Shown here: in pieces, positions 1 through 7,162 of the stretch
Position numbering within the stretch: the stretch's first letter is position 1
How the letters are laid out: every line of letters begins with the position of its first letter
NCBI GenBank assembly: GCA_964371225.1
Contig: CAYJNA010000038.1
Span: 1 to 20,725, forward strand
From: CAYJAD01 sp964371225
Lineage (GTDB): Bacteria > Desulfobacterota > Desulfovibrionia > Desulfovibrionales > Desulfovibrionaceae
Length of the DNA stretch: 20,725 nucleotides
Direction: 5' to 3'
The notes under the pieces: model-generated
What the model was told of the DNA's origin: nothing
The model's database searches: none
What the model saw: the letters and a program-made list of their open reading frames with translations, nothing else
Position numbers and translations under genes: made by a program

Positions 1-10
1 CAAAGCCTCT

Positions 11-1834
11 TTACGGTGCCTTTGACTCTATAGAAATCTTACTAAAAAAATCCTCCAATGCAGAAAGAAGACGCCTTGTACCAAGATAGCTTAAGTGATG
101 ATCATCTTGATAGAGCAAATTATCTCCTTGCATGAAGGCATAGGTACCATCGTCTTCTTTGAAAAACTTTGTGGTAGGAATAACGTGTACATTTTTATGT
201 GCCAGTGCTTCCACAATGTCTTGTACAAAAGCTGCCCCTTGCACGCTGGCTGTTTGAGTTTGATCAGAACTATAGTTAGCCATAAATATCGTTTGCTTAG
301 CATGTATGGGCGCTTGCTCTACAAGATATACCACTTTTCCCATATGTAACAGGGTACGTATGGCCTCTATGATGCGCTCTTTCTTTTTAACATCGCGGCT
401 CCATCTTTGAATAATAACTATGGTATCAACATGTTCTAATTTCTGAATAAAAGAAAAAGCACTTTGCGTTATGGGCTCTTCAGACGGAAGAATTATAGGC
501 ATGCCTTGTGCTATAAGCAGAGCCCCTTTCTGGTGGTATTTTTGGGCTAGCTCATCAAAAACACTTCCCATAAGTTGTGCATGACTATCCCCCATTACTA
601 TAAATGACGTTTGTTTTGCATCTTCCAATACGCCCTTTTTGCCCAGAATTTGTGCTTTACCTCCTTCCACATCAGCAATCTCGCTTTGTAAAAAACTGAT
701 GGGCGCGGGCTGTACACGCCCTTGGCGCACAGTGGGGCGCGAAAAAGTATACGTAAGGATAAGAAGCAGAAAAAACACCAAGATTAAAGGAATAAATTTT
801 TGTAAAAAAGCTTTCCACGTGGCAAGTTTGCGATAAGGGTTTTCACAGATATGTAATGAAAGTGTGGCAAGCATAATGCTTACAATAGCTATACCGAGGC
901 TATCCCACAGGCTTATTTCCGCTTTAGTATATGACCAAAATGTCCAAACAGGCCAATGCCATAGATAGAGTGAGTAAGAAATCTTACCCAAAAAAACACA
1001 AGGCGACGTGGAGAAGATGTTTGCCACAATACTATGCGGGCAAGCAAGAAGTACTACAGAGGCTAGCACTACCACTATGGCCAAATGGCCGGAAAAGTTT
1101 TCTACAAAAAGCATTGCAACTAAAATGAGCCCTAAAGCAAGCACACTTAAAGGCTGCGCCATAGCCCTTGGTAATCTTTGAGGGAAAGCACGCTCATAGG
1201 TAGCAAGCAAAACACCGGCAAGCATTTCCCAAAGGCGCGTAGGCAGCATATAAAATGTAAAAACCCTATCAATGGAGTTTAGTTGCGTACACACAATATA
1301 AGAAGCAAGCCCAACCAAGCTTAATATTCCAAAAAATTTTATATAAGCATAACGCTTCTTTATTAAAAAAAAGATTATGAGAAAGGGAAAAAGAAGATAA
1401 AATTGTTCTTCCACTCCCAAAGACCATGTATGAATAAAGGGATACACCATGGCGTGTTTTTGCCAATACTCTGTGGTAAAATAAAAATAAATATTGGCAA
1501 AACTACCTAGAGCCGACAAAACAGATTTTTGTAACTCTAAAAAATTGCTTGCTGGCAGCATATGATAGCCTGTCAGCACAGTGCATATAGCCACAATAAC
1601 AAGAGCAGGTAAAATACGCTTTGAGCGACGCAAGTAAAATTGCGAAAAAGAAAAAGCCCCTTTTGTATCATATTCAGCAAACATGATACTGCTAATAAGA
1701 TAACCGGAGATAACAAAGAATATGTCTACACCTAAAAACCCTCCCACCAAAAAAGGGTTCACTTGCACGTGGGATGCAAGAACGCCACCCACGGCAAGGG
1801 CACGTAGTCCATCAATATCTGCCCTATAGCGCAT
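11..1834 (-). CDS. OafA-type membrane O-acyltransferase with C-terminal SGNH domain
   Basis: A 607-residue protein that probably transfers acetyl (or another acyl) groups from the cytoplasm to a surface sugar such as O-antigen or capsule. The first ~360 residues carry the acyltransferase-3 signature: the start RADIDGLRALAV, then GVDIFFVISGYLIS, then HTWSLGVEEQFYLLFP, spread over about ten hydrophobic segments. The last ~200 residues form an SGNH hydrolase-like domain with block I G-D-S417-H and block V D577-x-x-H580 (DDHHLSYLG), so the catalytic Ser and His are present. This two-domain layout matches the OafA family, where the SGNH part is thought to work on the periplasmic side. I chose the ATG at 1834 because GGAG lies 8 nt upstream; a TTG in frame at 1909 would add 25 residues without a good ribosome site. 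It is divergent from gdhA, with no polysaccharide cluster visible in the window. The substrate cannot be read from sequence. Confidence 0.9.
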   Translation of the reverse strand: MRYRADIDGLRALAVGGVLASHVQVNPFLVGGFLGVDIFFVISGYLISSIMFAEYDTKGAFSFSQFYLRRSKRILPALVIVAICTVLTGYHMLPASNFLELQKSVLSALGSFANIYFYFTTEYWQKHAMVYPFIHTWSLGVEEQFYLLFPFLIIFFLIKKRYAYIKFFGILSLVGLASYIVCTQLNSIDRVFTFYMLPTRLWEMLAGVLLATYERAFPQRLPRAMAQPLSVLALGLILVAMLFVENFSGHLAIVVVLASVVLLACPHSIVANIFSTSPCVFLGKISYSLYLWHWPVWTFWSYTKAEISLWDSLGIAIVSIMLATLSLHICENPYRKLATWKAFLQKFIPLILVFFLLLILTYTFSRPTVRQGRVQPAPISFLQSEIADVEGGKAQILGKKGVLEDAKQTSFIVMGDSHAQLMGSVFDELAQKYHQKGALLIAQGMPIILPSEEPITQSAFSFIQKLEHVDTIVIIQRWSRDVKKKERIIEAIRTLLHMGKVVYLVEQAPIHAKQTIFMANYSSDQTQTASVQGAAFVQDIVEALAHKNVHVIPTTKFFKEDDGTYAFMQGDNLLYQDDHHLSYLGTRRLLSALEDFFSKISIESKAP

Positions 1835-1994
1835 ATAATTTACTCCAACATTTCTCAATACAGATTTACTTTTACATAAGTCGTATATGCGCGGTGAATT
1901 TATGAGCAATGCCTAAGAAAATCAAGTATAAATCCATCTTCAAGGTTTTTACTTTCTTGAATGAATATCATTGCCGCCACGTAAAATACGCTAT

Positions 1995-2039
1995 CACTTG
2001 CTTACGGCGTCCCCGAAAGGGGTATTTGGAGTAAGCGTG
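1995..2039. other. stem-loop with GNRA tetraloop, possible structured RNA or leader element
   Basis: An outer stem, CAC-TT-GCTTAC (1995-2005) against GTAAGC-GTG (2031-2039) with a two-base bulge, encloses an inner hairpin CCCC-GAAA-GGGG (2011-2022), whose GAAA loop is a stable GNRA tetraloop when read on the + strand. It lies about 160 bp upstream of the acyltransferase start and about 380 bp upstream of gdhA. There is no T run after it, so it is not a standard terminator. No known riboswitch class is recognised. Confidence 0.35.
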
Positions 2040-2191
2040 CTTTTAACAGATAATGATGAGCATGTTTTTATCAAAGCGTAAACTTAAACGATACTGTAGA
2101 AAATTAGAGGTAAAAAACTCTCCAGTCGCTCTTTTTCCATGCTCTCACATACTATTTCTTTCTAAAATGTATTTTTTGGCTCTCCAATTGA

Positions 2192-2211
2192 TGCAAAAAT
2201 GCATTTTTACA
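2192..2211. promoter_or_regulatory. 20-bp near-perfect palindrome upstream of gdhA, candidate operator
   Basis: The two 10-base arms TGCAAAAATG and CATTTTTACA are reverse complements except for one position. A related but shorter motif, AAAATGTATTTTTT, starts at 2164, about 30 bp upstream. The TATAAA at 2222-2227 lies just downstream. Such spacing would suit a dimeric regulator, but the regulator is unknown and A/T-rich palindromes can arise by chance. Confidence 0.3.
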
Positions 2212-2392
2212 CCTTGTTTAGTATAAAAAATTGAAAAATCCAAAAAAGTACTTTTCTTGTCTCTTTTTTTTGCGTATATTCTTTTTTGTAGTTTTTATCG
2301 TTATGTTAGAGCATTATAGCGGTAAATAGTTTTGAAATATGCTTCATTATGCATATCTCTTTTGTTCTGTGGTACCTTGGTTTCAATTTGAG

Positions 2393-2415
2393 AACGTAAA
2401 AAAACGTTAAAGGAG
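2393..2415 (+). promoter_or_regulatory. gdhA ribosome binding site preceded by a small inverted repeat
   Basis: AGGAG at 2411-2415 sits 6 nt before the GTG start at 2422 and decides that start. Immediately upstream, AACGT (2393-2397) and ACGTT (2404-2408) form an inverted repeat around six A residues. This is a weak stem that would leave the ribosome site open. Confidence 0.6.
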
Positions 2416-2421
2416 TCTCTT

Positions 2422-3780
2422 GTGGCAGTTAGCTATCCGCAAAAAGTACTGAAGAGTTTAAAAAAAAATCATCGTCATCAACCTGAGTTTTTGCAAGCCG
2501 TTGCAGAAGTTTTTGATACCCTTGACCCACTATTTGAGCGTGAGTCCAAGTATCAAAAGCACAATATCTTAGAGCGCATTGCAGAGCCTGAGCGTCAATT
2601 ATTATTCCGTGTAGCATGGACAGATGACAAAGGACGTGTTCAAGTAAATCGTGGCTATCGTGTGCAGTTTAACTCTGCTCTTGGGCCCTACAAAGGCGGT
2701 TTACGTTTTCACCCCAGTGTGAACTTGAGCATTCTTAAGTTTTTAGGCTTTGAACAAATCTTCAAGAACAGCCTCACTGGCCTTATGCTTGGCGGTGGTA
2801 AAGGCGGAAGTGACTTTGACCCCAAGGGTAAAAGCGATGCTGAAATTATGCGCTTTTGCCAAGCTTTCATGACCGAATTAAGCAAAATTATTGGCGCACA
2901 TCAAGACGTACCTGCCGGTGATATTGGTGTTGGTGGTCGTGAAGTAGGTTATATGTTTGGCCAATACAAGCGTTTAACCGGTCAATTTGAAGGCGTACTC
3001 ACAGGTAAAGGCTTACTTTGGGGCGGCTCCTTGGCTCGTACAGAAGCCACCGGTTATGGCTGCGTATACTTTGCTGAAAACATGCTTAATGCTGTGGGCA
3101 AAGATATTAAGGGTGCCACAGCCACTGTTTCCGGTTCCGGTAATGTGGCCATTTACACCATTGAAAAGCTCAATCAATTGGGCGCAAAAGCTGTGACCAT
3201 TTCCGACTCCAGAGGCTGCATCATTCAAAAGAGCGGTATCAATCTGGAAGTTCTTAAGCAAGTGAAAGAAGTTGAGCGCGCACCTCTTACTCGTTATGCT
3301 GAACTTTGCTCTGACGCACAATATGTGCCTGTAAAAGATTATGGCAAAGATCAACATGCTGTATGGCATGTACCTTGCGACCTTGCTTTCCCCTCTGCCA
3401 CACAAAACGAAGTAACCCTTGAGGATGCGAAAGCTCTCCTTAAAAATGGTTGCTATTGTGTAAGTGAAGGCGCCAACATGCCTTCCACCCCTGAAGCTAC
3501 TGCTGCTTTCCTTGATGCTAAAATTGCCTACGGCCCAGCCAAGTGTGCTAATGCTGGTGGCGTTGCCACAAGTCAGCTTGAAATGGCGCAAAACTCCAGC
3601 ATGCAACCTTGGACATTCAATGAAGTGGATACCAAGTTACAAGGCATTATGAAAAACATCTTCACTGCTGCCAGCTCCGCTGCCAATGAATTTGATAAGC
3701 CAGGTGACTATGTACTTGGTGGTAATATTGCCGGCTTCCGTAAGGTGGCTGACGCCATGATTGAACAAGGCGTTATGTAA
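2422..3780 (+). CDS. gdhA: NADP-type glutamate dehydrogenase
   Basis: A 452-residue cytosolic enzyme that interconverts 2-oxoglutarate plus ammonium and L-glutamate, normally in the biosynthetic direction with NADPH; this is the usual length for hexameric bacterial GDH. Visible motifs are GGLRFHPSVNLSILKFLGFEQ (substrate domain, quoted here only in part by its key lysine region), GGGK127GGSDFDPKG, PAGDIGVGGREVGYMFG, and the Rossmann turn S237-G-S-G-N-V in the NAD(P) domain. That last motif and the following SDSRG resemble E. coli GdhA, which is NADP-specific. The start is a GTG with AGGAG 6 nt upstream. The gene stands alone, with a long A/T-rich upstream region and a strong terminator (3854-3894), so it is probably its own transcription unit. 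NADP preference is inferred from family resemblance, not proven by residues here. Confidence 0.97.
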   Translation: MAVSYPQKVLKSLKKNHRHQPEFLQAVAEVFDTLDPLFERESKYQKHNILERIAEPERQLLFRVAWTDDKGRVQVNRGYRVQFNSALGPYKGGLRFHPSVNLSILKFLGFEQIFKNSLTGLMLGGGKGGSDFDPKGKSDAEIMRFCQAFMTELSKIIGAHQDVPAGDIGVGGREVGYMFGQYKRLTGQFEGVLTGKGLLWGGSLARTEATGYGCVYFAENMLNAVGKDIKGATATVSGSGNVAIYTIEKLNQLGAKAVTISDSRGCIIQKSGINLEVLKQVKEVERAPLTRYAELCSDAQYVPVKDYGKDQHAVWHVPCDLAFPSATQNEVTLEDAKALLKNGCYCVSEGANMPSTPEATAAFLDAKIAYGPAKCANAGGVATSQLEMAQNSSMQPWTFNEVDTKLQGIMKNIFTAASSAANEFDKPGDYVLGGNIAGFRKVADAMIEQGVM

Positions 3781-3807
3781 TTCAGAATATATCAGCGCTG
3801 TTTGTAA

Positions 3808-3836
3808 GGGGAATCTTTCATAAAGGAGGATTCCCC
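3808..3836 (+). repeat. hairpin downstream of gdhA
   Basis: GGGGAATC (3808-3815) pairs perfectly with GATTCCCC (3829-3836) across a 13-base loop that holds AAAGGAGG. There is no T run after it, so it may protect the gdhA mRNA 3' end or help the terminator that follows, rather than terminate by itself. Confidence 0.5.
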
Positions 3837-3853
3837 AAATAGTACAACGCTTA

Positions 3854-3894
3854 TGGGGGGAAATTTTTCAACAGAAAAAGCTTCCCCCCATTTT
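3854..3894 (+). terminator. Rho-independent terminator of gdhA
   Basis: TGGGGGGAA (3854-3862) pairs with TTCCCCCCA (3882-3890), and an inner stem TTTTTC/GAAAAA (3864-3869 / 3874-3879) closes on a 4-base loop. TTTTATTT follows. It lies between gdhA (+) and the converging DHH gene (-), but the T-rich tail is on the gdhA side only. Confidence 0.85.
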
Positions 3895-3926
3895 ATTTAG
3901 TTTTCAACTGACATTTAAGTAATTTT

Positions 3927-4934
3927 TTAATGTCGACTATTTAGCGGACACAGCATTTTTTTAGCGCGTTTAGGCCCAATTTTATTAAATACATAGTCGG
4001 CAGGATTAGCGCCTTCCAAGGCAGACAAAGGCACTTCAGCTCGAGCCATGGCTCTATGGCCGCCAGCGGAGCCCACTGCGCCAAAATGTCTTTTTGCCAT
4101 ATTCCCTATATGGGTGCTTCCATCCCCTCGAAAAATAACCACTAAAACATCTTCAAACACACCGCTCACAGCTACCCAGCGGAAACCGTGTACACGAGTA
4201 AAAAAGTCTGCAATGGCCACCAGCATATCAGGGCTAGACACCTTACCCACATGGGCATGAGCCCCCTTAGTACATGTGCGCAAAGAGCGAAAAGCATGGG
4301 CAAACAGCGGTAACCACTCCGGCAAATATTCACTTCGTAAAATACGCCGTAAAAGCACCGTGTCACTATGGCGTGACAACCATTGATAGGCGCGAAAGTC
4401 TGCTTCGGTGCCGCTACGTTCAAAGGCAGCTGTATCGGTACGTATGCCATACAGCATGGCCGTTGCCAGCAATTTACTGGGACGAATGTCCAACTCGCGT
4501 AAATATTGATGCATCATGGTGCATGTGGCCCCCACTTTGGGGCGTATATCTATATATTCTGCCACATGACAATAATTTTCAGGCACAGGGTGGTGATCTA
4601 TAATAAGAGAAAAGGGGATACCCTCAAAAGCCACATTGTGATGGGGTTGAGAATCCACTATGGCAAAGCGCTGAAACTCGTGCAGCATCTTAGGCTCCCA
4701 AGGCACCAGCGGAATGCGTAAATACCGTAGCATGGCTAAATTATCAGGTCTTGTAATATGATTGGTACTGGCAATGACTATCTCACGCCCTTTACGGTAC
4801 AATATACGTTTTAAAGCCATGGCCGCCCCAAGGGCGTCAGGATCTGCCGTGATGACAATACACCAGCGTTCATCCTTGGGAAGTTCTTGTATCCAATCCG
4901 AAAAACGCTGTAGCAATTTAGATTTGGGGGACAT
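3927..4934 (-). CDS. DHH-family phosphoesterase (NrnA-like)
   Basis: A 335-residue soluble protein of the DHH/DHHA1 superfamily, whose characterised members cleave phosphoester bonds in short oligonucleotides (nanoRNase), pAp or cyclic dinucleotides, using Mn2+. Motifs in order: TAD31-P-D33-ALGAA (motif I), VD94SQPHHN (motif II), IID113-H-H-P (the DHH triad), YGIRTD167TAAF (motif IV), and a C-terminal GGHRAMAR as the DHHA1 substrate-binding glycine motif. In motif I the histidine usual in NrnA (H-x-x-x-D) is replaced by threonine/alanine. ATG at 4934 is chosen because GGAG is 7 nt upstream; an upstream ATG at 4976 lies deeper inside the preceding gene. The start overlaps the end of the cbiR-like gene by 17 bp, so translation is probably coupled. 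It is the last gene of the six-gene minus-strand operon. The exact substrate is unknown. Confidence 0.88.
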   Translation of the reverse strand: MSPKSKLLQRFSDWIQELPKDERWCIVITADPDALGAAMALKRILYRKGREIVIASTNHITRPDNLAMLRYLRIPLVPWEPKMLHEFQRFAIVDSQPHHNVAFEGIPFSLIIDHHPVPENYCHVAEYIDIRPKVGATCTMMHQYLRELDIRPSKLLATAMLYGIRTDTAAFERSGTEADFRAYQWLSRHSDTVLLRRILRSEYLPEWLPLFAHAFRSLRTCTKGAHAHVGKVSSPDMLVAIADFFTRVHGFRWVAVSGVFEDVLVVIFRGDGSTHIGNMAKRHFGAVGSAGGHRAMARAEVPLSALEGANPADYVFNKIGPKRAKKMLCPLNSRH

Positions 4935-5754
4935 GACTTTGCTCCAAAATAGCTCGTAAAAAGTGTACTGAATCACACACCCCTTGCCAATGAAAAATCT
5001 CTATCATATGTGTGGCTGAGGCAGGTAGCAGGGGCACAAGTTTTTGCAATACATTTCTTTGTTCTGCTGTCAACTGTGTCAAAGGCTTATGCTTATCTTG
5101 CCCGGCCAAGGCTCCAGGGGCAGACCAATGTACAAGCTGCACTTTTGATAGTAAGTCGTGCCTTTCTAACATGGCCTCTTGTCCAAAAGTTAGCATATGC
5201 GCCACATCTAGGCAAATACCAAATGCTTGCAAGGTATTTGCTTTCTTACGCCCCTTATGTACCTGCTTTGACCGTAAGGCTGTCAACTCTGTAGCATTAA
5301 ATAAAGCAGAATTTAAATCGTATAAAGGAGCAAAACGAATATTTTCTAAAAGTATGGGTACAGAAGTATGTGCGCACCATGTTTCTAAAAATTCTCGTAA
5401 GAGCGTTTCTTGCGCCAATATATCTTCTTCAAAAACAGGGGGATGCAATACTGCCATGCGCGGACGTAAAAAAACAGCTTTTGCCAATACAGCCAAAGCC
5501 ATTTTAGCCGCATGAGCGCCGCCTCCTTGGCGGCGAGACCATACCAAATCCACAGGTAAATGCACATGCCAGCGCAAAGGTAAGGCTTGCAAACTTACAG
5601 GTAAATCTTGTTCTGTATAGGCTAAGCATGCCTTAGTTTCAAAAAAACATAAACCCACTTCTTGCACTTTATGCGCTAAAAATTGCGCATTTTCTGCCAC
5701 GGAAGCAGGCAGAACAAAGGAAGGCGCTGCAAATGGAAAAAAAGAATGCGTCAT
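4918..5754 (-). CDS. cbiR: CbiR-like cobamide-remodelling phosphodiesterase (AP endonuclease 2-type TIM barrel)
   Basis: A 278-residue protein resembling the sugar-phosphate isomerase/AP endonuclease 2 TIM-barrel superfamily, and within it CbiR, which hydrolyses the nucleotide loop of corrinoids so that the lower ligand can be exchanged. The N-terminus FPFAAPSFVLPASVAENAQ and the blocks CFFE, WHVHLPVDL, VLHPP, ILLENIRF, CLDVAHML, LVHWSAPG with a following DKH, and MIEIFHW supply the Glu, His and Asp residues expected of a metal-binding barrel. The start has GAGG 8 nt upstream. It begins 11 bp after the small membrane protein gene and overlaps the DHH gene by 17 bp. No cobalamin riboswitch is visible near it. 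The barrel fold is fairly sure; the CbiR assignment rests on remembered motif resemblance and could instead be an uncharacterised sugar isomerase-like enzyme. Confidence 0.65.
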   Translation of the reverse strand: MTHSFFPFAAPSFVLPASVAENAQFLAHKVQEVGLCFFETKACLAYTEQDLPVSLQALPLRWHVHLPVDLVWSRRQGGGAHAAKMALAVLAKAVFLRPRMAVLHPPVFEEDILAQETLLREFLETWCAHTSVPILLENIRFAPLYDLNSALFNATELTALRSKQVHKGRKKANTLQAFGICLDVAHMLTFGQEAMLERHDLLSKVQLVHWSAPGALAGQDKHKPLTQLTAEQRNVLQKLVPLLPASATHMIEIFHWQGVCDSVHFLRAILEQSHVPQI

Positions 5755-5765
5755 ACGTCTTACCT

Positions 5766-6221
5766 CTATATGCGCACTGGAGGGCTATAGCATAAAAGCG
5801 CAAAGCCGCCACGTACAATACGGTACAAAAACCACAGCACTAATGCTCCCCCTACCATGGCAAAAAGAGTGGCATATTTCACCGCAGCAGATAATTGCGG
5901 ATCTGCCCAAATGTGCGAAAAAGACGTAACATGGGACATATCAGGCAATGTGGTAAAGGTTTCATTGACCATATACATAGCGCCGCTACCTAAAAGAAGT
6001 GCCAAGAGAACAAAAACCCAAATACTGCGAAAAAGCCATGTGCAATGCTGTATGACCAAGGGGGCACCCTCTTTGTATGCCACAGAACGCGAAACCAAAG
6101 CCGCCACGGCCACGAATAGCAAGGTGAAACCGGTAAAAAGCGAAAGAAGAGCGCAAATATAGTAAAGTAAAATAGCTGTATTACTGGTAAGAGCAGATTT
6201 ACCCCCCGCCGCTTTATTCAT
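5766..6221 (-). CDS. small three-helix membrane protein (DUF4870/COG3671-like)
   Basis: A 151-residue integral membrane protein of unknown function. Three hydrophobic segments are clear: about residues 17-45, 65-88 and 113-140, the last followed by the basic turn YRIVRGGFAL. The pattern of helix 1, then ARS-type residues, then HCTWLFRSIWVF at the start of helix 2, and a final RIVRG, resembles the uncharacterised COG3671/DUF4870-like family of inner-membrane proteins. A ribosome site AGGA lies 6 nt before the ATG. It starts 12 bp after the EamA gene and ends 11 bp before the cbiR-like gene, so it is co-transcribed. No catalytic motif is seen, and I do not assign a role. Confidence 0.75.
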   Translation of the reverse strand: MNKAAGGKSALTSNTAILLYYICALLSLFTGFTLLFVAVAALVSRSVAYKEGAPLVIQHCTWLFRSIWVFVLLALLLGSGAMYMVNETFTTLPDMSHVTSFSHIWADPQLSAAVKYATLFAMVGGALVLWFLYRIVRGGFALLCYSPPVRI

Positions 6222-6233
6222 AGCACATCCTTT

Positions 6234-7139
6234 TTATGTATGGCTTTTACGTATTTTTATTTCAGAGACAATAAGACCTATCATGGTAAGAGCTGTACCC
6301 ACCATGGCAAGGGGGGTTATGTTTTCCCCTAAGATAATGCCCGCGGAAAAAACCGCCACCACCGGCACCAAATAAATATAAGCACTGGCTTTCACCGCAC
6401 CCAAAACCTTCACCGACCAGCTCCATGTGGCAAAACCTACAGAAGAACATATAACAGCAAGAAACACAAAATTTACCACATTGACGGGCTTCATAAAAAT
6501 GCCCACATCAAAATGCACACCTTGCCACAGCACCACAGGCACCATGAAGAGCACACCATAAAAGAATACCCTTCGCGTACATACGGCCATGGAATAGCGT
6601 AATTCCCCTATCATGCGCATAAAAATAGAATAAAATGCCCATGTGAGCGCCGCCCCTGCCGCCAAAATATCACCCAAAGGGTTTAATTGCAGATGTACAG
6701 TGCCATTGAACACAATAAGCCCAATGCCGCTCATGGCCACGGCAAAGCCCACAAAAAATGTCCAGGATAAGCTTTCTTTAGCATAACCGCGTAAGAAAAC
6801 TTGTGCCAAAAGAGCTGTACAAAAAGGGGCAATGGCCACAATGATGCCCACATTGGAGGCCAAGGTGTAATTAATGGCTATATTTTCCATAAGAAAATAG
6901 AGTGTTACACCACTAAAACCCGCCGCCATGAAAAGTTTTTCCTCCGCAAAACTCTTTATGGGCAAAGCCTTGGGATAAAAAATCACCAAGGTTATATAGC
7001 CCAATATAAAGCGAAAAAAGAGCACTTCCAAAGGCGTGTAATCTGTAAGTAATACCTTGGTAGATATAAAACTTAAACCCCACATGCACACGGTGCCCAA
7101 GGCCACTAAATGCCCACGTATTTCTAAGCTCAATGCCAT
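6234..7139 (-). CDS. DMT-superfamily (EamA) transporter
   Basis: A 301-residue inner-membrane protein with about ten hydrophobic segments arranged as two EamA repeats, each of five helices. Repeat 1 starts LVALGTVCMWGLSFISTKVLL and repeat 2 begins near GDILAAGAALTWAFYSIFMR; both contain the tryptophan-rich start typical of the family. The C-terminus VAVFSAGIILGENITPLAMVG is the usual EamA E-x-hydrophobic segment. Members export amino acids or other metabolites and some import them; the substrate cannot be told. The ribosome site before the ATG at 7139 is weak (AAAGAA), and translation may depend on the upstream YhaN gene, which ends 23 bp before it. Its position between a DNA-repair pair and a small membrane protein gives no clear hint of the substrate. 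Confidence 0.9.
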   Translation of the reverse strand: MALSLEIRGHLVALGTVCMWGLSFISTKVLLTDYTPLEVLFFRFILGYITLVIFYPKALPIKSFAEEKLFMAAGFSGVTLYFLMENIAINYTLASNVGIIVAIAPFCTALLAQVFLRGYAKESLSWTFFVGFAVAMSGIGLIVFNGTVHLQLNPLGDILAAGAALTWAFYSIFMRMIGELRYSMAVCTRRVFFYGVLFMVPVVLWQGVHFDVGIFMKPVNVVNFVFLAVICSSVGFATWSWSVKVLGAVKASAYIYLVPVVAVFSAGIILGENITPLAMVGTALTMIGLIVSEIKIRKSHT

Positions 7140-7162
7140 GTTTTCTTTAGCCTTACCCTAGC

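Larger units (their letters stand above)
1835..2421. other. 587-bp divergent intergenic region (acyltransferase / gdhA)
   Basis: No convincing gene lies here. The gdhA-proximal part (2100-2400) is very A+T-rich with many T runs, as expected for a promoter region. I could not pick a single convincing -35/-10 pair for gdhA: TATAAA at 2222-2227 is the best -10 candidate but lacks a -35. The structured element at 1995-2039 and the palindrome at 2192-2211 are listed separately. An inverted repeat TTCAAG/CTTGAA (1939-1944 / 1956-1961) lies in the acyltransferase leader side. Confidence 0.6.

Noticed and set aside
3013..3606. A long antisense frame (197 codons) within gdhA
   Set aside because: A shadow of the opposite-strand gene, without ribosome site or family pattern.
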